A DNA stretch of 64,000 bases from Silvania confinis (GCF_025564085.1 NZ_JAMGZJ010000064.1:41493-105492); one strand, 5' to 3'. Shown: positions 52,470 through 63,698, counted from the stretch's first letter. A program made the numbers and translations. Notes: generated by a model not told the origin, from the letters alone.

Positions 52470-53474
52470 ATGTTGAATACGCTGATTGTAGGCGCTAGCG
52501 GTTATGCGGGCGCAGAGCTTGTAAGCTACGTGAATCGCCATCCACATATGACCATAACCGCTTTGACTGTCTCAGCGCAAAGCAATGATGCAGGAAAGTT
52601 AATTTCCGATTTACATCCGCAGCTTAAAGGTGTTGTGGATCTGCCATTGCAGCCAATGTCGGATATCAGCGAGTTTACCGACGGCGTGGACGTGGTCTTT
52701 TTAGCCACCGCTCACGAAGTCAGCCACGACCTGGCACCGCAGTTCCTGGCGGCCGGTTGCGTGGTCTTCGATCTCTCCGGCGCGTTCCGCGTGAACGATG
52801 CCGCCTTCTATGAAAAATACTATGGCTTTACCCATCAGCACCCCGATCTGCTTGATAAAGCAGTGTATGGACTGGCGGAGTGGAGCGCCGATAAGCTGAA
52901 AGACGCGGATCTGGTTGCCGTACCGGGTTGTTATCCAACGGCGGCGCAGCTCTCCCTTAAGCCGCTGATCGACGCGGGCCTGCTGGATCTGAATCAGTGG
53001 CCGGTGATCAACGCCACCAGCGGCGTGAGTGGAGCAGGGCGCAAGGCGGCTATTGCCAACAGCTTCTGCGAAGTCAGCCTGCAGCCGTATGGCGTGTTCA
53101 ACCATCGTCATCACCCGGAAATCACCACGCATCTGGGCGCGGAGGTGATTTTCACCCCGCATCTGGGCAGCTTCCCGCGTGGGATCCTTGAGACCATTAC
53201 CTGCCGCCTGAAGCCTGGCGTGACCCAAGATCAGGTGGCTGACGTGTTTACTCAGGCCTATGCCAGCAAACCGCTGGTGCGTCTGTACGACAAAGGTCTT
53301 CCGGCGCTGAAAAACGTGGTCGGTCTGCCGTTCTGCGATATCGGTTTTGCCGTGCAGGGCGAACATCTGATTGTCGTGGCAGCTGAGGATAACCTGCTTA
53401 AAGGTGCAGCCGCCCAGGCAATGCAGTGCGCAAATATTCGTTTTGGCTACGCTGAAACCCAGTCTCTTATTTAA
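52470..53474 (+). CDS. argC: N-acetyl-gamma-glutamyl-phosphate reductase
   Basis: NADPH-dependent third step of arginine synthesis. 334 residues, E. coli length. NADP-binding [17 protein letters not shown], catalytic Cys154 in [10 protein letters not shown], and HRHHPEI with the catalytic His are visible. First gene of argCBH; argB starts six bases after the stop. Confidence 0.98.
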   Translation: MLNTLIVGASGYAGAELVSYVNRHPHMTITALTVSAQSNDAGKLISDLHPQLKGVVDLPLQPMSDISEFTDGVDVVFLATAHEVSHDLAPQFLAAGCVVFDLSGAFRVNDAAFYEKYYGFTHQHPDLLDKAVYGLAEWSADKLKDADLVAVPGCYPTAAQLSLKPLIDAGLLDLNQWPVINATSGVSGAGRKAAIANSFCEVSLQPYGVFNHRHHPEITTHLGAEVIFTPHLGSFPRGILETITCRLKPGVTQDQVADVFTQAYASKPLVRLYDKGLPALKNVVGLPFCDIGFAVQGEHLIVVAAEDNLLKGAAAQAMQCANIRFGYAETQSLI

Positions 53475-53480
53475 GGTGTG

Positions 53481-54257
53481 ATGATGAATCCATTAATTAT
53501 CAAACTCGGTGGCGTATTGCTGGACAGCGAAGAAGCGCTGGAGCGCCTGTTTACCGCGCTGGATAGCTATCGCGCCGCGCATCAACGTCCGCTGGTGATT
53601 GTGCACGGCGGCGGCTGCGTGGTGGATGAGCTGATGAAAGGCTTAAACCTGCCGGTGAAAAAGAAAAATGGCCTGCGTGTGACGCCTGCCGATCAGATTG
53701 ACATTATTACCGGCGCGCTGGCGGGTACCGCGAACAAAACCCTGCTGGCGTGGGCGAAGAAGCATGGTATCGCCTCCGTTGGTCTGTATCTGGGTGATGG
53801 CGACAGCGTTAAAGTGACCCAGCTCGACGAAGAGCTTGGCCATGTTGGTCTGGCAAAGCCAGGTTCGCCTAAGCTGATTAACACCCTGCTGGAAGGCGGT
53901 TTCCTGCCAGTCGTGAGCTCTATCGGTGTCACCGAAGAAGGGCTGTTGATGAACGTTAACGCTGACCAGGCGGCGACCGCTCTGGCAGCGACGCTGGGCG
54001 CGGACCTGATCCTGCTCTCTGACGTGAGCGGCATCCTGGACGGTAAAGGCCAGCGCATCGCAGAAATGACCGCCGAGAAAGCAGAGCAACTGATCGCCCA
54101 GGGCATTATTACCGACGGGATGATCGTCAAAGTGAACGCGGCGCTGGATGCTGCCCGCACGCTTGGCCGTCCGGTGGATATCGCCTCCTGGCGTCACGCC
54201 GAGCAACTGCCAGCGCTGTTTAACGGCACGCCGATTGGCACGCGTATTCTGGCTTAA
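53481..54257 (+). CDS. argB: Acetylglutamate kinase
   Basis: Phosphorylates N-acetylglutamate, second step of arginine synthesis. 258 residues from the ATG at 53481 (E. coli length; a GTG just before is unlikely). Amino-acid kinase fold with [26 protein letters not shown], and [14 protein letters not shown]. Between argC and argH; the gap to argH contains a REP pair. Confidence 0.98.
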   Translation: MMNPLIIKLGGVLLDSEEALERLFTALDSYRAAHQRPLVIVHGGGCVVDELMKGLNLPVKKKNGLRVTPADQIDIITGALAGTANKTLLAWAKKHGIASVGLYLGDGDSVKVTQLDEELGHVGLAKPGSPKLINTLLEGGFLPVVSSIGVTEEGLLMNVNADQAATALAATLGADLILLSDVSGILDGKGQRIAEMTAEKAEQLIAQGIITDGMIVKVNAALDAARTLGRPVDIASWRHAEQLPALFNGTPIGTRILA

Positions 54258-54264
54258 GATTTAA

Positions 54265-54332
54265 TGCCCGGCGGCGCTTTGCTTGCCGGGCCTACAAGAC
54301 CGTAGGCCGGGTAAGCGTAGCGTCACCCGGCG
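54265..54332. repeat. REP pair (BIME-like) between argB and argH
   Basis: TGCCCGGCGGCGC...TGCCGGGCCTAC and GTAGGCCGGGTAAGC...CACCCGGCGG, opposite palindromes inside the arg operon. Confidence 0.85.
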
Positions 54333-54358
54333 GAACTAACGAATAAAGGAAGCATGTT

Positions 54359-55732
54359 ATGGCACTTTGGGGTGGGCGTTTTACACAGGCAGCAGATCAG
54401 CGGTTCAAACAGTTCAACGACTCTTTGCGCTTCGACTATCGCCTGGCCGAACAGGATATCGTCGGCTCTGTGGCCTGGTCCAAAGCGCTGGTGACCGTGG
54501 GCGTACTGACCGCAGACGAACAGCTGCAGCTGGAAGAGGCGCTGAATAATCTGCTGGAAGAGGTGCGACTGAATCCGCAGCAAATCCTCGAAAGTGATGC
54601 CGAAGATATTCACAGCTGGGTAGAAGGCAAACTGATCGACAAAGTGGGTCAGTTGGGTAAAAAGCTGCACACCGGCCGTAGCCGTAACGACCAGGTCGCC
54701 ACCGATTTGAAGCTGTGGTGTAAAGACACCGTGGTGGAACTGCTGGCCGCTAACCGTCAGCTGCAAAGTGCGCTGGTGGAAACTGCACAGAACAACCAGG
54801 ACGCGGTGATGCCGGGTTATACCCACCTGCAGCGCGCACAGCCGGTCACCTTTGCTCACTGGGCGCTGGCCTACGTTGAGATGCTGGCGCGTGATGAAAG
54901 CCGTCTGCAGGATACCTTAAAACGTCTGGACGTCAGCCCACTGGGCAGCGGCGCGCTGGCGGGTACTGCGTATGAAATCGACCGCGAGCAGCTGGCAGGC
55001 TGGTTGGGCTTTGCCTCGGCGACCCGCAACAGTCTGGATAGCGTCTCCGATCGCGACCACGTACTGGAACTGCTCTCTAACGCCTCGATCGGCATGGTGC
55101 ATCTGTCGCGCTTTGCCGAAGACCTGATTTTCTTCAACTCGGGTGAAGCCGGTTTTGTTGAACTGTCCGATCGTGTGACGTCGGGTTCTTCCCTGATGCC
55201 GCAGAAGAAAAACCCGGATGCGCTCGAGCTTATCCGCGGTAAATGCGGCCGCGTGCAGGGTGCACTCACCGGCATGATGATGACCCTGAAAGGCCTGCCG
55301 TTGGCGTACAACAAAGATATGCAGGAAGATAAAGAAGGGCTGTTCGACGCGCTCGACACCTGGCTCGATTGTCTGCATATGGGCGCGCTGGTGCTGGACG
55401 GCATTCAGGTGAAACGTCCACGCTGTCAGGAAGCGGCGCAGCAGGGTTATGCGAACTCAACCGAACTGGCGGACTATCTGGTCGCGAAAGGCGTACCGTT
55501 CCGTGAAGCACACCATATTGTGGGTGAGGCGGTGGTCGAAGCGATTCGTCAGGGCAAACCGTTGGAGGATCTCACCCTTGCTGATCTGCAAAAATTTAGC
55601 GCGGTGATTGGCGATGACGTCTATCCGATTTTGTCGCTGCAATCCTGTCTGGATAAACGTGCGGCAAAAGGTGGCGTGTCACCTAAGCAGGTCGCGCAGG
55701 CGATTGCGGATGCGAAAAACCGGTTAGTTTAG
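54359..55732 (+). CDS. argH: Argininosuccinate lyase
   Basis: Last step of arginine synthesis, splitting argininosuccinate into arginine and fumarate. 457 residues, E. coli length. Fumarase/aspartase superfamily signature [15 protein letters not shown], plus [15 protein letters not shown] and [15 protein letters not shown]. Last gene of argCBH. Confidence 0.98.
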   Translation: MALWGGRFTQAADQRFKQFNDSLRFDYRLAEQDIVGSVAWSKALVTVGVLTADEQLQLEEALNNLLEEVRLNPQQILESDAEDIHSWVEGKLIDKVGQLGKKLHTGRSRNDQVATDLKLWCKDTVVELLAANRQLQSALVETAQNNQDAVMPGYTHLQRAQPVTFAHWALAYVEMLARDESRLQDTLKRLDVSPLGSGALAGTAYEIDREQLAGWLGFASATRNSLDSVSDRDHVLELLSNASIGMVHLSRFAEDLIFFNSGEAGFVELSDRVTSGSSLMPQKKNPDALELIRGKCGRVQGALTGMMMTLKGLPLAYNKDMQEDKEGLFDALDTWLDCLHMGALVLDGIQVKRPRCQEAAQQGYANSTELADYLVAKGVPFREAHHIVGEAVVEAIRQGKPLEDLTLADLQKFSAVIGDDVYPILSLQSCLDKRAAKGGVSPKQVAQAIADAKNRLV

Positions 55733-55750
55733 GATTTCTGCGGGCTAATG

Positions 55751-55770
55751 CCCTCTCCCACGGGAGAGGG
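55751..55770. repeat. CCCTCTCCC palindrome after argH
   Basis: CCCTCTCCC AC GGGAGAGGG: a nine-base perfect stem with a two-base loop. It probably belongs to the same family as 20073 and 40041. Located between argH and the OxyS terminator. Confidence 0.7.
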
Positions 55771-55780
55771 AGCAAAAACA

Positions 55781-55805
55781 AAAAAAAGCGGACCACGGGG
55801 TCCGC
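55781..55805 (-). terminator. Terminator of OxyS
   Basis: GCGGACC (55788-55794) and GGTCCGC (55799-55805) with seven A to the left, giving a T-tract on the minus strand. Confidence 0.9.
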
Positions 55806-55893
55806 AAAAGTTCACGTTGGCTTTAGTTGTTTGAGTTTGAGAGAAACTCTTCTGACTCAGCAGGAACTACAAGGGTCAAACAATCCCCGCTTC
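55782..55893 (-). ncRNA. oxyS: OxyS small RNA
   Basis: Divergent from oxyR. Reading the minus strand, the middle and 3' parts match E. coli OxyS closely: GAGTTTCTC, AACAACTAAAGCCAACG, TGAACTTTTGCGGACC, then the terminator stem and T7. The 5' portion is recognisable (GACCCTTG) but diverged. OxyS is induced by hydrogen peroxide through OxyR and regulates many mRNAs with Hfq. The 5' end is estimated by analogy. Confidence 0.85.
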
Positions 55894-55925
55894 GTCTATG
55901 TGGTGCATTATTCAACAGAATGCTT

Positions 55926-55975
55926 GATAGGGATAATCGTTCATTGCTATGCTATCTATCGCCATGAACTATCAT
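55926..55975. promoter_or_regulatory. OxyR-binding region between oxyS and oxyR
   Basis: GATAGGGATAATCGTTCATT, then CTATCTATCGCC and AACTATCATGG: the repeated ATAG/CTAT pattern of OxyR sites, nearly identical to the E. coli oxyR-oxyS region. It serves oxyS activation and oxyR autorepression. Confidence 0.8.
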
Positions 55976-55993
55976 GGCGACGGAGGATGAATA

Positions 55994-56911
55994 ATGAATA
56001 TTCGTGATCTTGAATACCTGGTCGCACTTGCAGAGCATCGTCATTTTCGCCGCGCGGCAGATTCCTGCCACGTTAGCCAGCCTACGCTGAGCGGTCAGAT
56101 CCGCAAACTGGAGGATGAGCTGGGCGTGATGTTGCTGGAGCGCACCAGTCGTAAAGTGCTGTTCACCCAGGCCGGTTTGCTGCTGGTGGATCAGGCGCGC
56201 ACCGTGCTGCGCGAGGTCAAAGTGCTCAAGGAAATGGCAAGCCAGCAGGGGGAAACCATGTCCGGCCCGCTGCATATCGGCCTGATCCCTACCGTTGGCC
56301 CGTATCTGTTGCCGCACATTATCCCGATGCTGCACCAGACCTTCCCGAAACTCGAAATGTACCTGCACGAAGCGCAAACCCATCAGCTGCTGGCGCAGTT
56401 GGATAGCGGCAAGCTCGACTGCGTGATCCTGGCGCTGGTGAAAGAGAGTGAAGCCTTTATCGAAGTGCCGCTGTTCGATGAGCCGATGATGCTGGCAATC
56501 TATGAAGATCACCCGTGGGCAAACCGCGATCGCGTGCCGATGTCCGATCTGGCGGGTGAAAAACTGCTGATGCTGGAAGATGGCCATTGCCTTCGCGATC
56601 AGGCGATGGGATTTTGCTTTGAAGCGGGTGCTGATGAAGATACGCACTTCCGCGCAACCAGTCTCGAAACGCTGCGTAATATGGTGGCGGCGGGAAGTGG
56701 TATCACATTGCTGCCAGCACTGGCGGTGCCAAAAGAGCGTAGGCGCGATGGCGTGGTCTATGTGCCGTGCATTAAACCTGAGCCTCGTCGTACGGTTGGT
56801 CTGGTATATCGTCCAGGTTCACCGCTGCGCAGCCGCTATGAGCAGCTGGCAGAGGCCATCCGCAGTTCGATGGATGGCCATTTCGACAGCGCGTTAAAAC
56901 AGGCGGTTTAA
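55994..56911 (+). CDS. oxyR: Hydrogen-peroxide sensor and regulator OxyR
   Basis: LysR-family regulator of 305 residues. HTH at about 17-36 ([20 protein letters not shown]). The redox cysteines Cys199 and Cys208 lie in [16 protein letters not shown] with the expected spacing, so disulfide sensing is intact. Its last 18 bases overlap the convergent 3' end of sthA. Confidence 0.98.
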   Translation: MNIRDLEYLVALAEHRHFRRAADSCHVSQPTLSGQIRKLEDELGVMLLERTSRKVLFTQAGLLLVDQARTVLREVKVLKEMASQQGETMSGPLHIGLIPTVGPYLLPHIIPMLHQTFPKLEMYLHEAQTHQLLAQLDSGKLDCVILALVKESEAFIEVPLFDEPMMLAIYEDHPWANRDRVPMSDLAGEKLLMLEDGHCLRDQAMGFCFEAGADEDTHFRATSLETLRNMVAAGSGITLLPALAVPKERRRDGVVYVPCIKPEPRRTVGLVYRPGSPLRSRYEQLAEAIRSSMDGHFDSALKQAV

Positions 56912-58294
56912 GCCGTTGAGTGCTGCTACCCGATAGGCTTCTGCCATGGTCGGGTAGTTAAAGGTGGTGTTAACGAAGTACTCGATAGTGTTACCGCCAC
57001 CTTTTTGCTCCATGATCGCCTGGCCGATATGAATGATTTCCGCCGCGCGTTCACCGAAGCAGTGAATGCCGAGGATTTCTTTCGTCTCGCGATGGAACAA
57101 TATCTTCAGCGTGCCTACGCTCATTCCCACGATTTGCGCCCTCGCCAGGTGTTTAAACTGCGCACGACCCACCTCATACGGCACTTTCATTGACGTCAGT
57201 TGCTGTTCGGTTTTCCCCACTGAGCTGATTTCCGGAATGGTGTAAATACCGGTCGGAATGTCCTCAATCAGATGGGCAGTCGCTTCACCTTTTACCAGCG
57301 CCTGTGCAGCAATGCGGCCCTGATCGTAGGCAGCAGAAGCCAGACTCGGATAGCCAATCACATCGCCCACGGCGTAAATATGCGGCAGGGCCGTCTGGTA
57401 CATGCTGTTGACCTTCAGCTGGCCGCGGCTGTCGGTGGTCAAACCGATGTTTTCCAGCGCCAGTGAATCGGTGTTACCGGTTCGACCGTTGGCGTATAGC
57501 AGGCAGTCAGCTTTTAGCTTCTTACCGGACTTCAGGTGCATGATCACACCGTCATCGCAGGCTTCGATTTTCTCGTACTCTTCGTTGTGGCGAATGACCA
57601 CGCCGCTGTTCCAGAAATGGTACGAGAGCGAATCGGACATCTCCTGATCGAGAAACGCCAGCAGACGATCGCGGGTGTTAATCAAATCAACTTTGACCTC
57701 CATCCCACGGAAAATTGACGCGTATTCACAGCCAATGACGCCGGCACCGTAAATCAGTACATGACGTGGCTCGTGATGCAGGCTCAGGATCGAGTCGCTG
57801 TCGTAAACGCGCGGATGGGTAAAGTCGACATCATCCGGATGATACGGACGTGACCCGCAGGCGATAACAAATTTCTCGGCGGTAATCGTTTCGACGGAAC
57901 CGTCGTGGCACTTCAGCGCCAGCGTGTGCTCGTCAACGAAGTGCGCATCGCCCTGCAGAATCTCGCAGTGGTTGCGCTCGTAAAATCCCTGACGCATCCG
58001 CGTTTGCTGATTAATGACGGTATCGGCATGATTGAGGATATCAGCAAAGGAAGAACGAAGAAGTCGGGAGTGGTCGCTGTAAAGAGGGTTCTGGTTAAAT
58101 TCGATAATGCGGCTGACGGCGTGGCGGAGGGCTTTTGAAGGGATGGTGCCCCAATGGGTGCAACCGCCGCCAACATTATGGTAGCGCTCAATGACGGCTA
58201 CTCTCGCTCCCTGCTTCACCAGACCCATAGCAGCGCCTTCGCCGCCGGGGCCGGAACCAATAACTATTGCGTCGTAATCGTAGGAATGTGACAT
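56894..58294 (-). CDS. sthA: Soluble pyridine nucleotide transhydrogenase
   Basis: FAD protein transferring reducing equivalents between NADPH and NAD+. 466 residues, E. coli length. FAD-binding [17 protein letters not shown], the disulfide-region equivalent [15 protein letters not shown] (second Cys replaced by Thr as in the family), NAD-binding [16 protein letters not shown] and the dimerisation domain are present. Confidence 0.98.
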   Translation of the reverse strand: MSHSYDYDAIVIGSGPGGEGAAMGLVKQGARVAVIERYHNVGGGCTHWGTIPSKALRHAVSRIIEFNQNPLYSDHSRLLRSSFADILNHADTVINQQTRMRQGFYERNHCEILQGDAHFVDEHTLALKCHDGSVETITAEKFVIACGSRPYHPDDVDFTHPRVYDSDSILSLHHEPRHVLIYGAGVIGCEYASIFRGMEVKVDLINTRDRLLAFLDQEMSDSLSYHFWNSGVVIRHNEEYEKIEACDDGVIMHLKSGKKLKADCLLYANGRTGNTDSLALENIGLTTDSRGQLKVNSMYQTALPHIYAVGDVIGYPSLASAAYDQGRIAAQALVKGEATAHLIEDIPTGIYTIPEISSVGKTEQQLTSMKVPYEVGRAQFKHLARAQIVGMSVGTLKILFHRETKEILGIHCFGERAAEIIHIGQAIMEQKGGGNTIEYFVNTTFNYPTMAEAYRVAALNGLNRLF

Positions 58295-58493
58295 GGCAAG
58301 GCTTACCTGTTCTTATACATAAAAGCAACAGAATAGTAACATCATTGCCGGGATAACCCAATTATCGTTGTGCTCTTTTCGCGTGGTGAAGCACAAACAA
58401 CATGTAAACCGTCATTCTCAAAGCCTGGTAAACAGATTAAATTTATTCTCTGGTATAGTGCCAGCGGGCCTTTGGAAGGATTCAACTATCGTG

Positions 58494-59129
58494 ATGGGCG
58501 TAAGAGCACAACAAAAAGAGAAAACCCGGCGTTCGCTGGTGGAAGCGGCATTCAGTCAACTGAGTGCTGAGCGAAGTTTTGCCAGTCTGAGCCTGCGCGA
58601 AGTCGCACGCGAAGCCGGGATTGCGCCTACCTCCTTCTACCGTCACTTCCGTGATGTAGATGAACTGGGTCTGACCATGGTGGATGAAAGCGGTCTGATG
58701 TTGCGCCAGCTAATGCGTCAGGCGCGCCAGCGGATCGCCAAAGGAGGAAGCGTGATCCGCACCTCTGTTTCCACTTTTATGGAGTTTATCGGCAATAATC
58801 CCAACGCATTTCGTTTATTGTTGCGTGAGCGTTCGGGAACATCGGCAGCTTTTCGTGCCGCCGTGGCGCGTGAGATTCAGCACTTCATTGCGGAACTTGC
58901 TGACTATCTTGAACTCGAAAACCACATGCCGCGCGCCTTCACTGAAGCGCAGGCCGAGGCGATGGTGACAATTGTCTTCAGTGCGGGCGCCGAAGCACTG
59001 GATGTGAGCGTTGAGCAACGCAAGCAACTCGAAGAGCGACTGGTATTGCAACTGCGGATGATCTCCAAGGGCGCGTATTACTGGTATCGCCGTGAACAAG
59101 AGAAAATGGCGCATCAATCCGATGAGTGA
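58494..59129 (+). CDS. fabR: Unsaturated fatty acid synthesis repressor FabR
   Basis: TetR-family repressor of fabA and fabB that senses acyl-CoA or acyl-ACP composition. ATG at 58494 gives [20 protein letters not shown] and 211 residues. The HTH is at about 29-50 ([21 protein letters not shown]). The last residues (MAHQSDE) differ from E. coli. yijD follows after ten bases, forming an operon. Confidence 0.96.
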   Translation: MGVRAQQKEKTRRSLVEAAFSQLSAERSFASLSLREVAREAGIAPTSFYRHFRDVDELGLTMVDESGLMLRQLMRQARQRIAKGGSVIRTSVSTFMEFIGNNPNAFRLLLRERSGTSAAFRAAVAREIQHFIAELADYLELENHMPRAFTEAQAEAMVTIVFSAGAEALDVSVEQRKQLEERLVLQLRMISKGAYYWYRREQEKMAHQSDE

Positions 59130-59139
59130 AAGGTGAGTA

Positions 59140-59499
59140 ATGAAACAGACAGGACAGGATAAAGGAACATTGTTGCTGGCATTGATCGCTGGCTTATCCA
59201 TTAACGGGACCTTTGCAGCTGTATTCAGCTCCATTGTGCCGTTTTCAGTTTTCCCGATGATTGCGCTGGTACTGACGGTGTACTGCCTGCATCAGCGTTA
59301 TCTGAATCGCACCATGCCAGTGGGTTTACCGGCACTGTCAGCAGCCTTCTTTGTACTGGGTGTTCTGCTGTACAGCACCGTGGTACGCGCTGAGTACCCG
59401 GATATGGGCTCTAACTTCTTCCCTGCGGTACTGTCTGTCATTCTGGTGTTCTGGATTGGCTTTAAGATGCGTGACCGTAAGCACCAACTGCCAGAATAA
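59140..59499 (+). CDS. yijD: Inner-membrane protein YijD (DUF1422)
   Basis: 119 residues with four hydrophobic segments (about 12-33, 36-50, 64-83 and 90-107), ending in charged [10 protein letters not shown]. Strongly conserved in enterobacteria and always behind fabR. Function unknown; the context points to membrane lipid physiology. Confidence 0.92.
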   Translation: MKQTGQDKGTLLLALIAGLSINGTFAAVFSSIVPFSVFPMIALVLTVYCLHQRYLNRTMPVGLPALSAAFFVLGVLLYSTVVRAEYPDMGSNFFPAVLSVILVFWIGFKMRDRKHQLPE

Positions 59500-59504
59500 G
59501 GTTT

Positions 59505-59538
59505 TGTAGGCCGGATAAGCGAAGCGCCATCCGGCAAC
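59505..59538. repeat. Single REP sequence between yijD and trmA
   Basis: TGTAGGCCGGATAAGCGAAG followed by CGCCATCCGGCAAC, the classic enterobacterial REP form; between convergent genes. Confidence 0.88.
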
Positions 59539-59544
59539 CGAAAT

Positions 59545-60645
59545 TTATCGAGCCGTCAGTAACACGCCGCACTCCATATGGTGCGTGTACGGGAACTGAT
59601 CGAACAACGCCAGACGTTCAACCTTGTGCGTCTGGCTTAATGTTTCCAGGTTCTTGCATAAGGTTTCTGGGTTGCAGGAGATATACAGAATACGCGGGTA
59701 CGCCTGCACCATCTTCTCGGTTTCGCTGTCCAGCCCGCTGCGCGGGGGATCCACGAAAATCGTTTCACACTGATAGCTCTTCAAATCAATACCCTGAAGA
59801 CGGTTAAAGTCCCGCACGCCGTTCATTGCCTGGGTGAATTCTTCCGCCGACATCCGAATAATCTGCACATTATCAATATGGTTCGCAGCGATGTTGTATT
59901 GCGCGGCCGCAACCGACGGTTTGGCAATTTCGGTTGCCAGTACGCGTTCAAAGTTACGCGCCAGCGCCAGCGAGAAGTTACCGTTACCGCAATACAGTTC
60001 AAGCAGATCGCCCGTTGCGCCTTCGGTCGCGTTTAGCGCCCACTCCAGCATTTGCACGTTCATCGCCGCATTCGGCTGAGTAAAGCTGTTCTCAACCTGG
60101 CGATAAATCATCTCTCTACCTCCAACCGGCAGGCGCTCATCGACGAAATCCTGATCCAGGGCGATTTTGGTTTTTGTCGCGCGGCCAATCAGGTGCACGT
60201 TGATGTTCTGCGCACGCAGTGTATCGCGAAGAGCTTCTGCCGCCTGGCGCCACTCATCATTCAACGCTTTATGATACAGCAGCGAGACGATGGCCTGATT
60301 GCTTTGGGTGGTCAGGTAGTCAATCTGGAAAAGCTTATGGCGCAACAGTGGATTATCGCGCACGCCATCCATCATCAACGTCATTAACTGGTTAATCAGC
60401 TCGCTGGCGGCCGGGAAGGTATCCACACGGATACGGCTCTTCGTCTGCTGATCGAAAATGATGTGATACAGGTCGTCGCCGTCGTGCCAGATTCGGAACT
60501 CGGCGCGCATACGATAGTGGCTGACCGGTGAGCGGAACACCTCAGGCGCAGGCGCAGCAAAAGGCGTCATCATGCTTTGCAGGCGAATGACTTTCTCTGC
60601 CAGTTGCGCGTCGTACTGTTCTGTCGGGAGGTGTTCGGGGGTCAT
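59545..60645 (-). CDS. trmA: tRNA (uracil-5-)-methyltransferase
   Basis: Makes m5U54 in tRNA. The ATG at 60645 ([19 protein letters not shown]) gives 366 residues, E. coli length; an upstream frame extension is ignored. SAM-binding [16 protein letters not shown], catalytic Cys near 324 in [14 protein letters not shown], and [10 protein letters not shown] are intact. Divergent from btuB. Confidence 0.97.
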   Translation of the reverse strand: MTPEHLPTEQYDAQLAEKVIRLQSMMTPFAAPAPEVFRSPVSHYRMRAEFRIWHDGDDLYHIIFDQQTKSRIRVDTFPAASELINQLMTLMMDGVRDNPLLRHKLFQIDYLTTQSNQAIVSLLYHKALNDEWRQAAEALRDTLRAQNINVHLIGRATKTKIALDQDFVDERLPVGGREMIYRQVENSFTQPNAAMNVQMLEWALNATEGATGDLLELYCGNGNFSLALARNFERVLATEIAKPSVAAAQYNIAANHIDNVQIIRMSAEEFTQAMNGVRDFNRLQGIDLKSYQCETIFVDPPRSGLDSETEKMVQAYPRILYISCNPETLCKNLETLSQTHKVERLALFDQFPYTHHMECGVLLTAR

Positions 60646-60721
60646 GATGCTTCCTGATTGATGATGAATTACGCCGGGATTGTAGGGATTGTGCAGGGGA
60701 TGTCCAGCCTTAATGGTTAAC

Positions 60722-60745
60722 AGCAGTCTGGACATCTATACGTGT
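60722..60745. promoter_or_regulatory. Possible MetJ operator upstream of btuB
   Basis: Three contiguous octamers AGCAGTCT, GGACATCT and ATACGTGT each match the met box AGACGTCT at six of eight positions, comparable to the metF operator at 40185. They lie just upstream of the probable btuB transcription start. Not a site I know to be established. Confidence 0.4.
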
Positions 60746-60764
60746 CTAATTGTAGCATTATGTT

Positions 60765-60975
60765 TCCGGTCTCTTAGGAGTGAATAGGGAATCCAGTGTA
60801 AATCTGGAGCTGACGCGCAGCGGTAAAGACTGGCGGGATGAGAGTTGTAGACACTGCTGACAAAGCGGGAAGTCTTCATCCACAAAACGCCACCTAGCCC
60901 GAAGACCTGCCGGGATCACGTCGCATTTGGTGTCATCATCGCGTGCTATAGATGAGGCCTGCGGCATCCTTCTTA
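60765..60975 (+). ncRNA. Cobalamin (AdoCbl) riboswitch of btuB
   Basis: Contains the conserved core blocks AATAGGGAATCCAGTG, AATCTGGAGCTGACGCGCAG and CGGTAA, and the B12-box region AGCCCGAAGACCTGCCGG, followed by TGCGGCATCCTTCTTATATT next to btuB. All match the E. coli btuB leader, with a variable middle stem. Adenosylcobalamin binding hides the btuB ribosome site when vitamin B12 is plentiful. Confidence 0.92.
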
Positions 60976-60994
60976 TATTGTGGATGCTTTAACA

Positions 60995-62851
60995 ATGATT
61001 AAAAAAGTTTCGCTGATGACGGCGCTTTCCGTCACGGCATTTTCGGGCTGGGCGCAGGATGGCGCAGACTCGATGGTGGTGACTGCAAACCGCGTAGAAC
61101 AACCTGCTAATACCGTTCTGGCACCGAACTCCGTGGTGACCCGGGAAGATATCGAACGCTGGCAGGCAAAAAGCGTTGTTGAGGTGATGTCTCGCTTACC
61201 GGGCGTTGATATTGCACAAAGCGGTGGAATGGGCGCTAACTCCTCTACCTTTATTCGTGGCACCGAATCCCGCCATGTTCTGGTATTGATTGACGGTATT
61301 CCGCTGAATAACGCTGGCATCAGCAATTCCCCGGATCTCAGCCAAATCCCTGTTTCGCTCATTCAGCGTATCGAATACATCCGCGGCCCACGTTCGGCCC
61401 TGTATGGTTCTGATGCGATTGGCGGCGTCATTAACATCATTACCGGTCGCGACAAGCCGGGTGCTGAGATTTCAGCAGGCGTCGGTTCTAAGGGCTACCA
61501 AACCTATGACGGCTCTTTCCAGCAGGTACTCGATAAAACCAAAATCACGATGGGCGGTAACTATACTTACACGCGCGGTTTTGATATCGATGCCCAGGAC
61601 GCCCCACGTCAGCCTGACCGCGATGGGTTTATGAGCAAATCGCTGTTTGGTTCCATCGAACAGCAGATCACCGACAACCTGAGCGGTTTCGTGCGGGGCT
61701 TTGGTTACGACAACCGCACCGACTATGACGGCTATGACCATTATGATAACGCCACCTTTATGGTCGATGGCACGCCAGATACGCGCCAACTGTACAGCCA
61801 GAACTGGGATACCGGCCTGCGCTTTAATCAGGGTATCTATCAGTCACAGCTGGTGGCTGGATATGGTCGCAGCAAAGACCTGAACTATGATCCTGCAAAA
61901 GGTCGCTATGCGTCGTCTGCCACCATGGATGATGTGAAGCAGTACACCGCCCAGTGGCTGAACACCGTCACGGTGGGTCATGGCAATATCGGTGCGGGTC
62001 TGGACTGGCAGAAGCAAAAAACGCAGGCAGGGACAGGCTATCTGGAAAACGGCTACGATCAGCGCAATACCGGTGTGTTCCTTTCTGCTATGCAGCAGTT
62101 CGATAGCGTCACGCTGGAAGCCGCCGCGCGTAATGACGATAACTCAAACTTCGGTAACCACAACACCTGGCAAACCAGCGCCGGATGGGAGTTTATCGAT
62201 GGTTATCGCATTATCGGTTCCTACGGTACGGCGTATAAAGCACCCACCATGAGCCAGATCCACAGTGCGACCTATGGCAACCCGGATCTGAAACCGGAAG
62301 AGAGCAAACAGTGGGAAGGCGGTTTCGAGGGGCTGACGGGTCCGGTGAACTGGCGTGTATCAGGATATCGCAACGATATCGACAACCTGATCAGCAGTGA
62401 CCCGCGCACCTTCCGCTACTACAACGTCGATAAAGCGCGCATCAAAGGCATCGAAGCGACGGCACAGTTCGATACCGGCCCGGTAGGTCATCAGATTTCC
62501 TATGATTATGTGGATCCACGTAATGCCAAAACCAACGAAGTGCTTGCCCGTCGTTCGAAGCAGCAGGTGAAATACCAGCTGGATATGCAGGTGTGGGACC
62601 TCGACTGGAACCTGGCGTATCGTTACCTGGGAACACGTTATGACGTTGCGTACGATCCGAATACCTTCACTTCCGAGCGAATGAAACTGGGCGGCGTAAG
62701 TTTGTGGGATCTCGCAGTTTCGTATCCTGTCACCTCACATCTTGTAGTTCGTGGTAAAATAGCCAACCTGTTCGATAAAGATTACGAGACAGTTTATGGC
62801 TACCAAACTGCAGGACGGGAATACACCTTGTCTGGCAGCTACACCTTCTGA
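60995..62851 (+). CDS. btuB: TonB-dependent vitamin B12 receptor BtuB
   Basis: Outer-membrane cobalamin transporter, 618 residues (E. coli 614). Start ATG 60995 (MIKKVSLM); signal peptide of 20 residues ending SGWA; TonB box about residues 25-31 (DSMVVTA); plug domain with [16 protein letters not shown] and [20 protein letters not shown]; 22-strand barrel ending in Phe (LSGSYTF). Several surface-loop segments are unlike E. coli, whereas the C-terminal strands are near-identical. Its last 56 bases overlap murI. Confidence 0.97.
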   Translation: MIKKVSLMTALSVTAFSGWAQDGADSMVVTANRVEQPANTVLAPNSVVTREDIERWQAKSVVEVMSRLPGVDIAQSGGMGANSSTFIRGTESRHVLVLIDGIPLNNAGISNSPDLSQIPVSLIQRIEYIRGPRSALYGSDAIGGVINIITGRDKPGAEISAGVGSKGYQTYDGSFQQVLDKTKITMGGNYTYTRGFDIDAQDAPRQPDRDGFMSKSLFGSIEQQITDNLSGFVRGFGYDNRTDYDGYDHYDNATFMVDGTPDTRQLYSQNWDTGLRFNQGIYQSQLVAGYGRSKDLNYDPAKGRYASSATMDDVKQYTAQWLNTVTVGHGNIGAGLDWQKQKTQAGTGYLENGYDQRNTGVFLSAMQQFDSVTLEAAARNDDNSNFGNHNTWQTSAGWEFIDGYRIIGSYGTAYKAPTMSQIHSATYGNPDLKPEESKQWEGGFEGLTGPVNWRVSGYRNDIDNLISSDPRTFRYYNVDKARIKGIEATAQFDTGPVGHQISYDYVDPRNAKTNEVLARRSKQQVKYQLDMQVWDLDWNLAYRYLGTRYDVAYDPNTFTSERMKLGGVSLWDLAVSYPVTSHLVVRGKIANLFDKDYETVYGYQTAGREYTLSGSYTF

Positions 62852-63677
62852 TCCGCGTCCCACCGTGCTGGTGTTTGACTCCGGCGTCGGTGGGCTTTCG
62901 GTCTATGATGAGATTCGGCATCTCCTGCCGGATCTTCATTACATCTATGCTTTCGACAACGTCGCTTTTCCTTATGGGGAAAAGAGCGAGGCGTTTATTG
63001 TCGAGCGCGTCCTCGAGATCGTTACGGCCGTGCAGCAGCGTTATCCCCTGGCACTGGCGGTGATTGCCTGCAATACGGCAAGTACAGTTTCCCTCCCTGC
63101 ACTACGCGAAAAATTCCCGTTCCCGGTTGTTGGTGTGGTACCGGCGATTAAACCTGCTGCGCGGCTTACGGCAAACGGCGTGGTGGGATTGCTGGCGACA
63201 CGCGGTACGGTTAAGCGTCCTTATACACGTGAGTTGATTGAGCGCTTCGCCAATGAATGCAAGATTGCCATGTTAGGGTCTGCTGAGTTGGTTGAGATGG
63301 CCGAAGCGAAGCTGCATGGCCAACAGGTGTCGCTGGAAGAGTTACGCCGCATTTTGCGCCCGTGGCTATTAATGAATGAACCGCCTGACACGGTGGTGTT
63401 AGGTTGCACTCACTTTCCTCTATTGCAGGAAGAGCTGCTTGCGGTCCTGCCGGAAGGAACCCGTCTGGTGGATTCGGGAGCTGCAATTGCTCGTCGTACG
63501 GCATGGCTGCTTGAGCATGAAGCGCCAGATGCAAAATCGGCTGATGCGAATATCGCGTATTGCATGGCGTTAACGGCAGAAACTGAGCAACTTTTGCCCG
63601 TTTTACTGCGTTATGGCTTCGAAACGCTCGAAAAACTCGCAGTGGACCACGGTTTTGAGCAAAAAAGAGACGGTTGA
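62796..63677 (+). CDS. murI: Glutamate racemase
   Basis: Cofactor-independent racemase supplying D-glutamate for peptidoglycan. 293 residues (E. coli 285, with a longer C-terminal tail here). Catalytic pair Cys92 in VIACNTAST and the Cys of [10 protein letters not shown], with [11 protein letters not shown] at the start. Starts inside btuB in another frame (56-base overlap, start [12 protein letters not shown]), conserved in enterobacteria. Upstream of an rRNA operon. Confidence 0.97.
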   Translation: MATKLQDGNTPCLAATPSDPRPTVLVFDSGVGGLSVYDEIRHLLPDLHYIYAFDNVAFPYGEKSEAFIVERVLEIVTAVQQRYPLALAVIACNTASTVSLPALREKFPFPVVGVVPAIKPAARLTANGVVGLLATRGTVKRPYTRELIERFANECKIAMLGSAELVEMAEAKLHGQQVSLEELRRILRPWLLMNEPPDTVVLGCTHFPLLQEELLAVLPEGTRLVDSGAAIARRTAWLLEHEAPDAKSADANIAYCMALTAETEQLLPVLLRYGFETLEKLAVDHGFEQKRDG

Positions 63678-63698
63678 ATGTTTTTTTTAATTTTCCTC

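Noticed and set aside
57900..58294. Missing second active-site cysteine in SthA as a damaging mutation
   Set aside because: SthA proteins naturally have Thr at that place (GGGCTHWGT) and do not use the disulfide.
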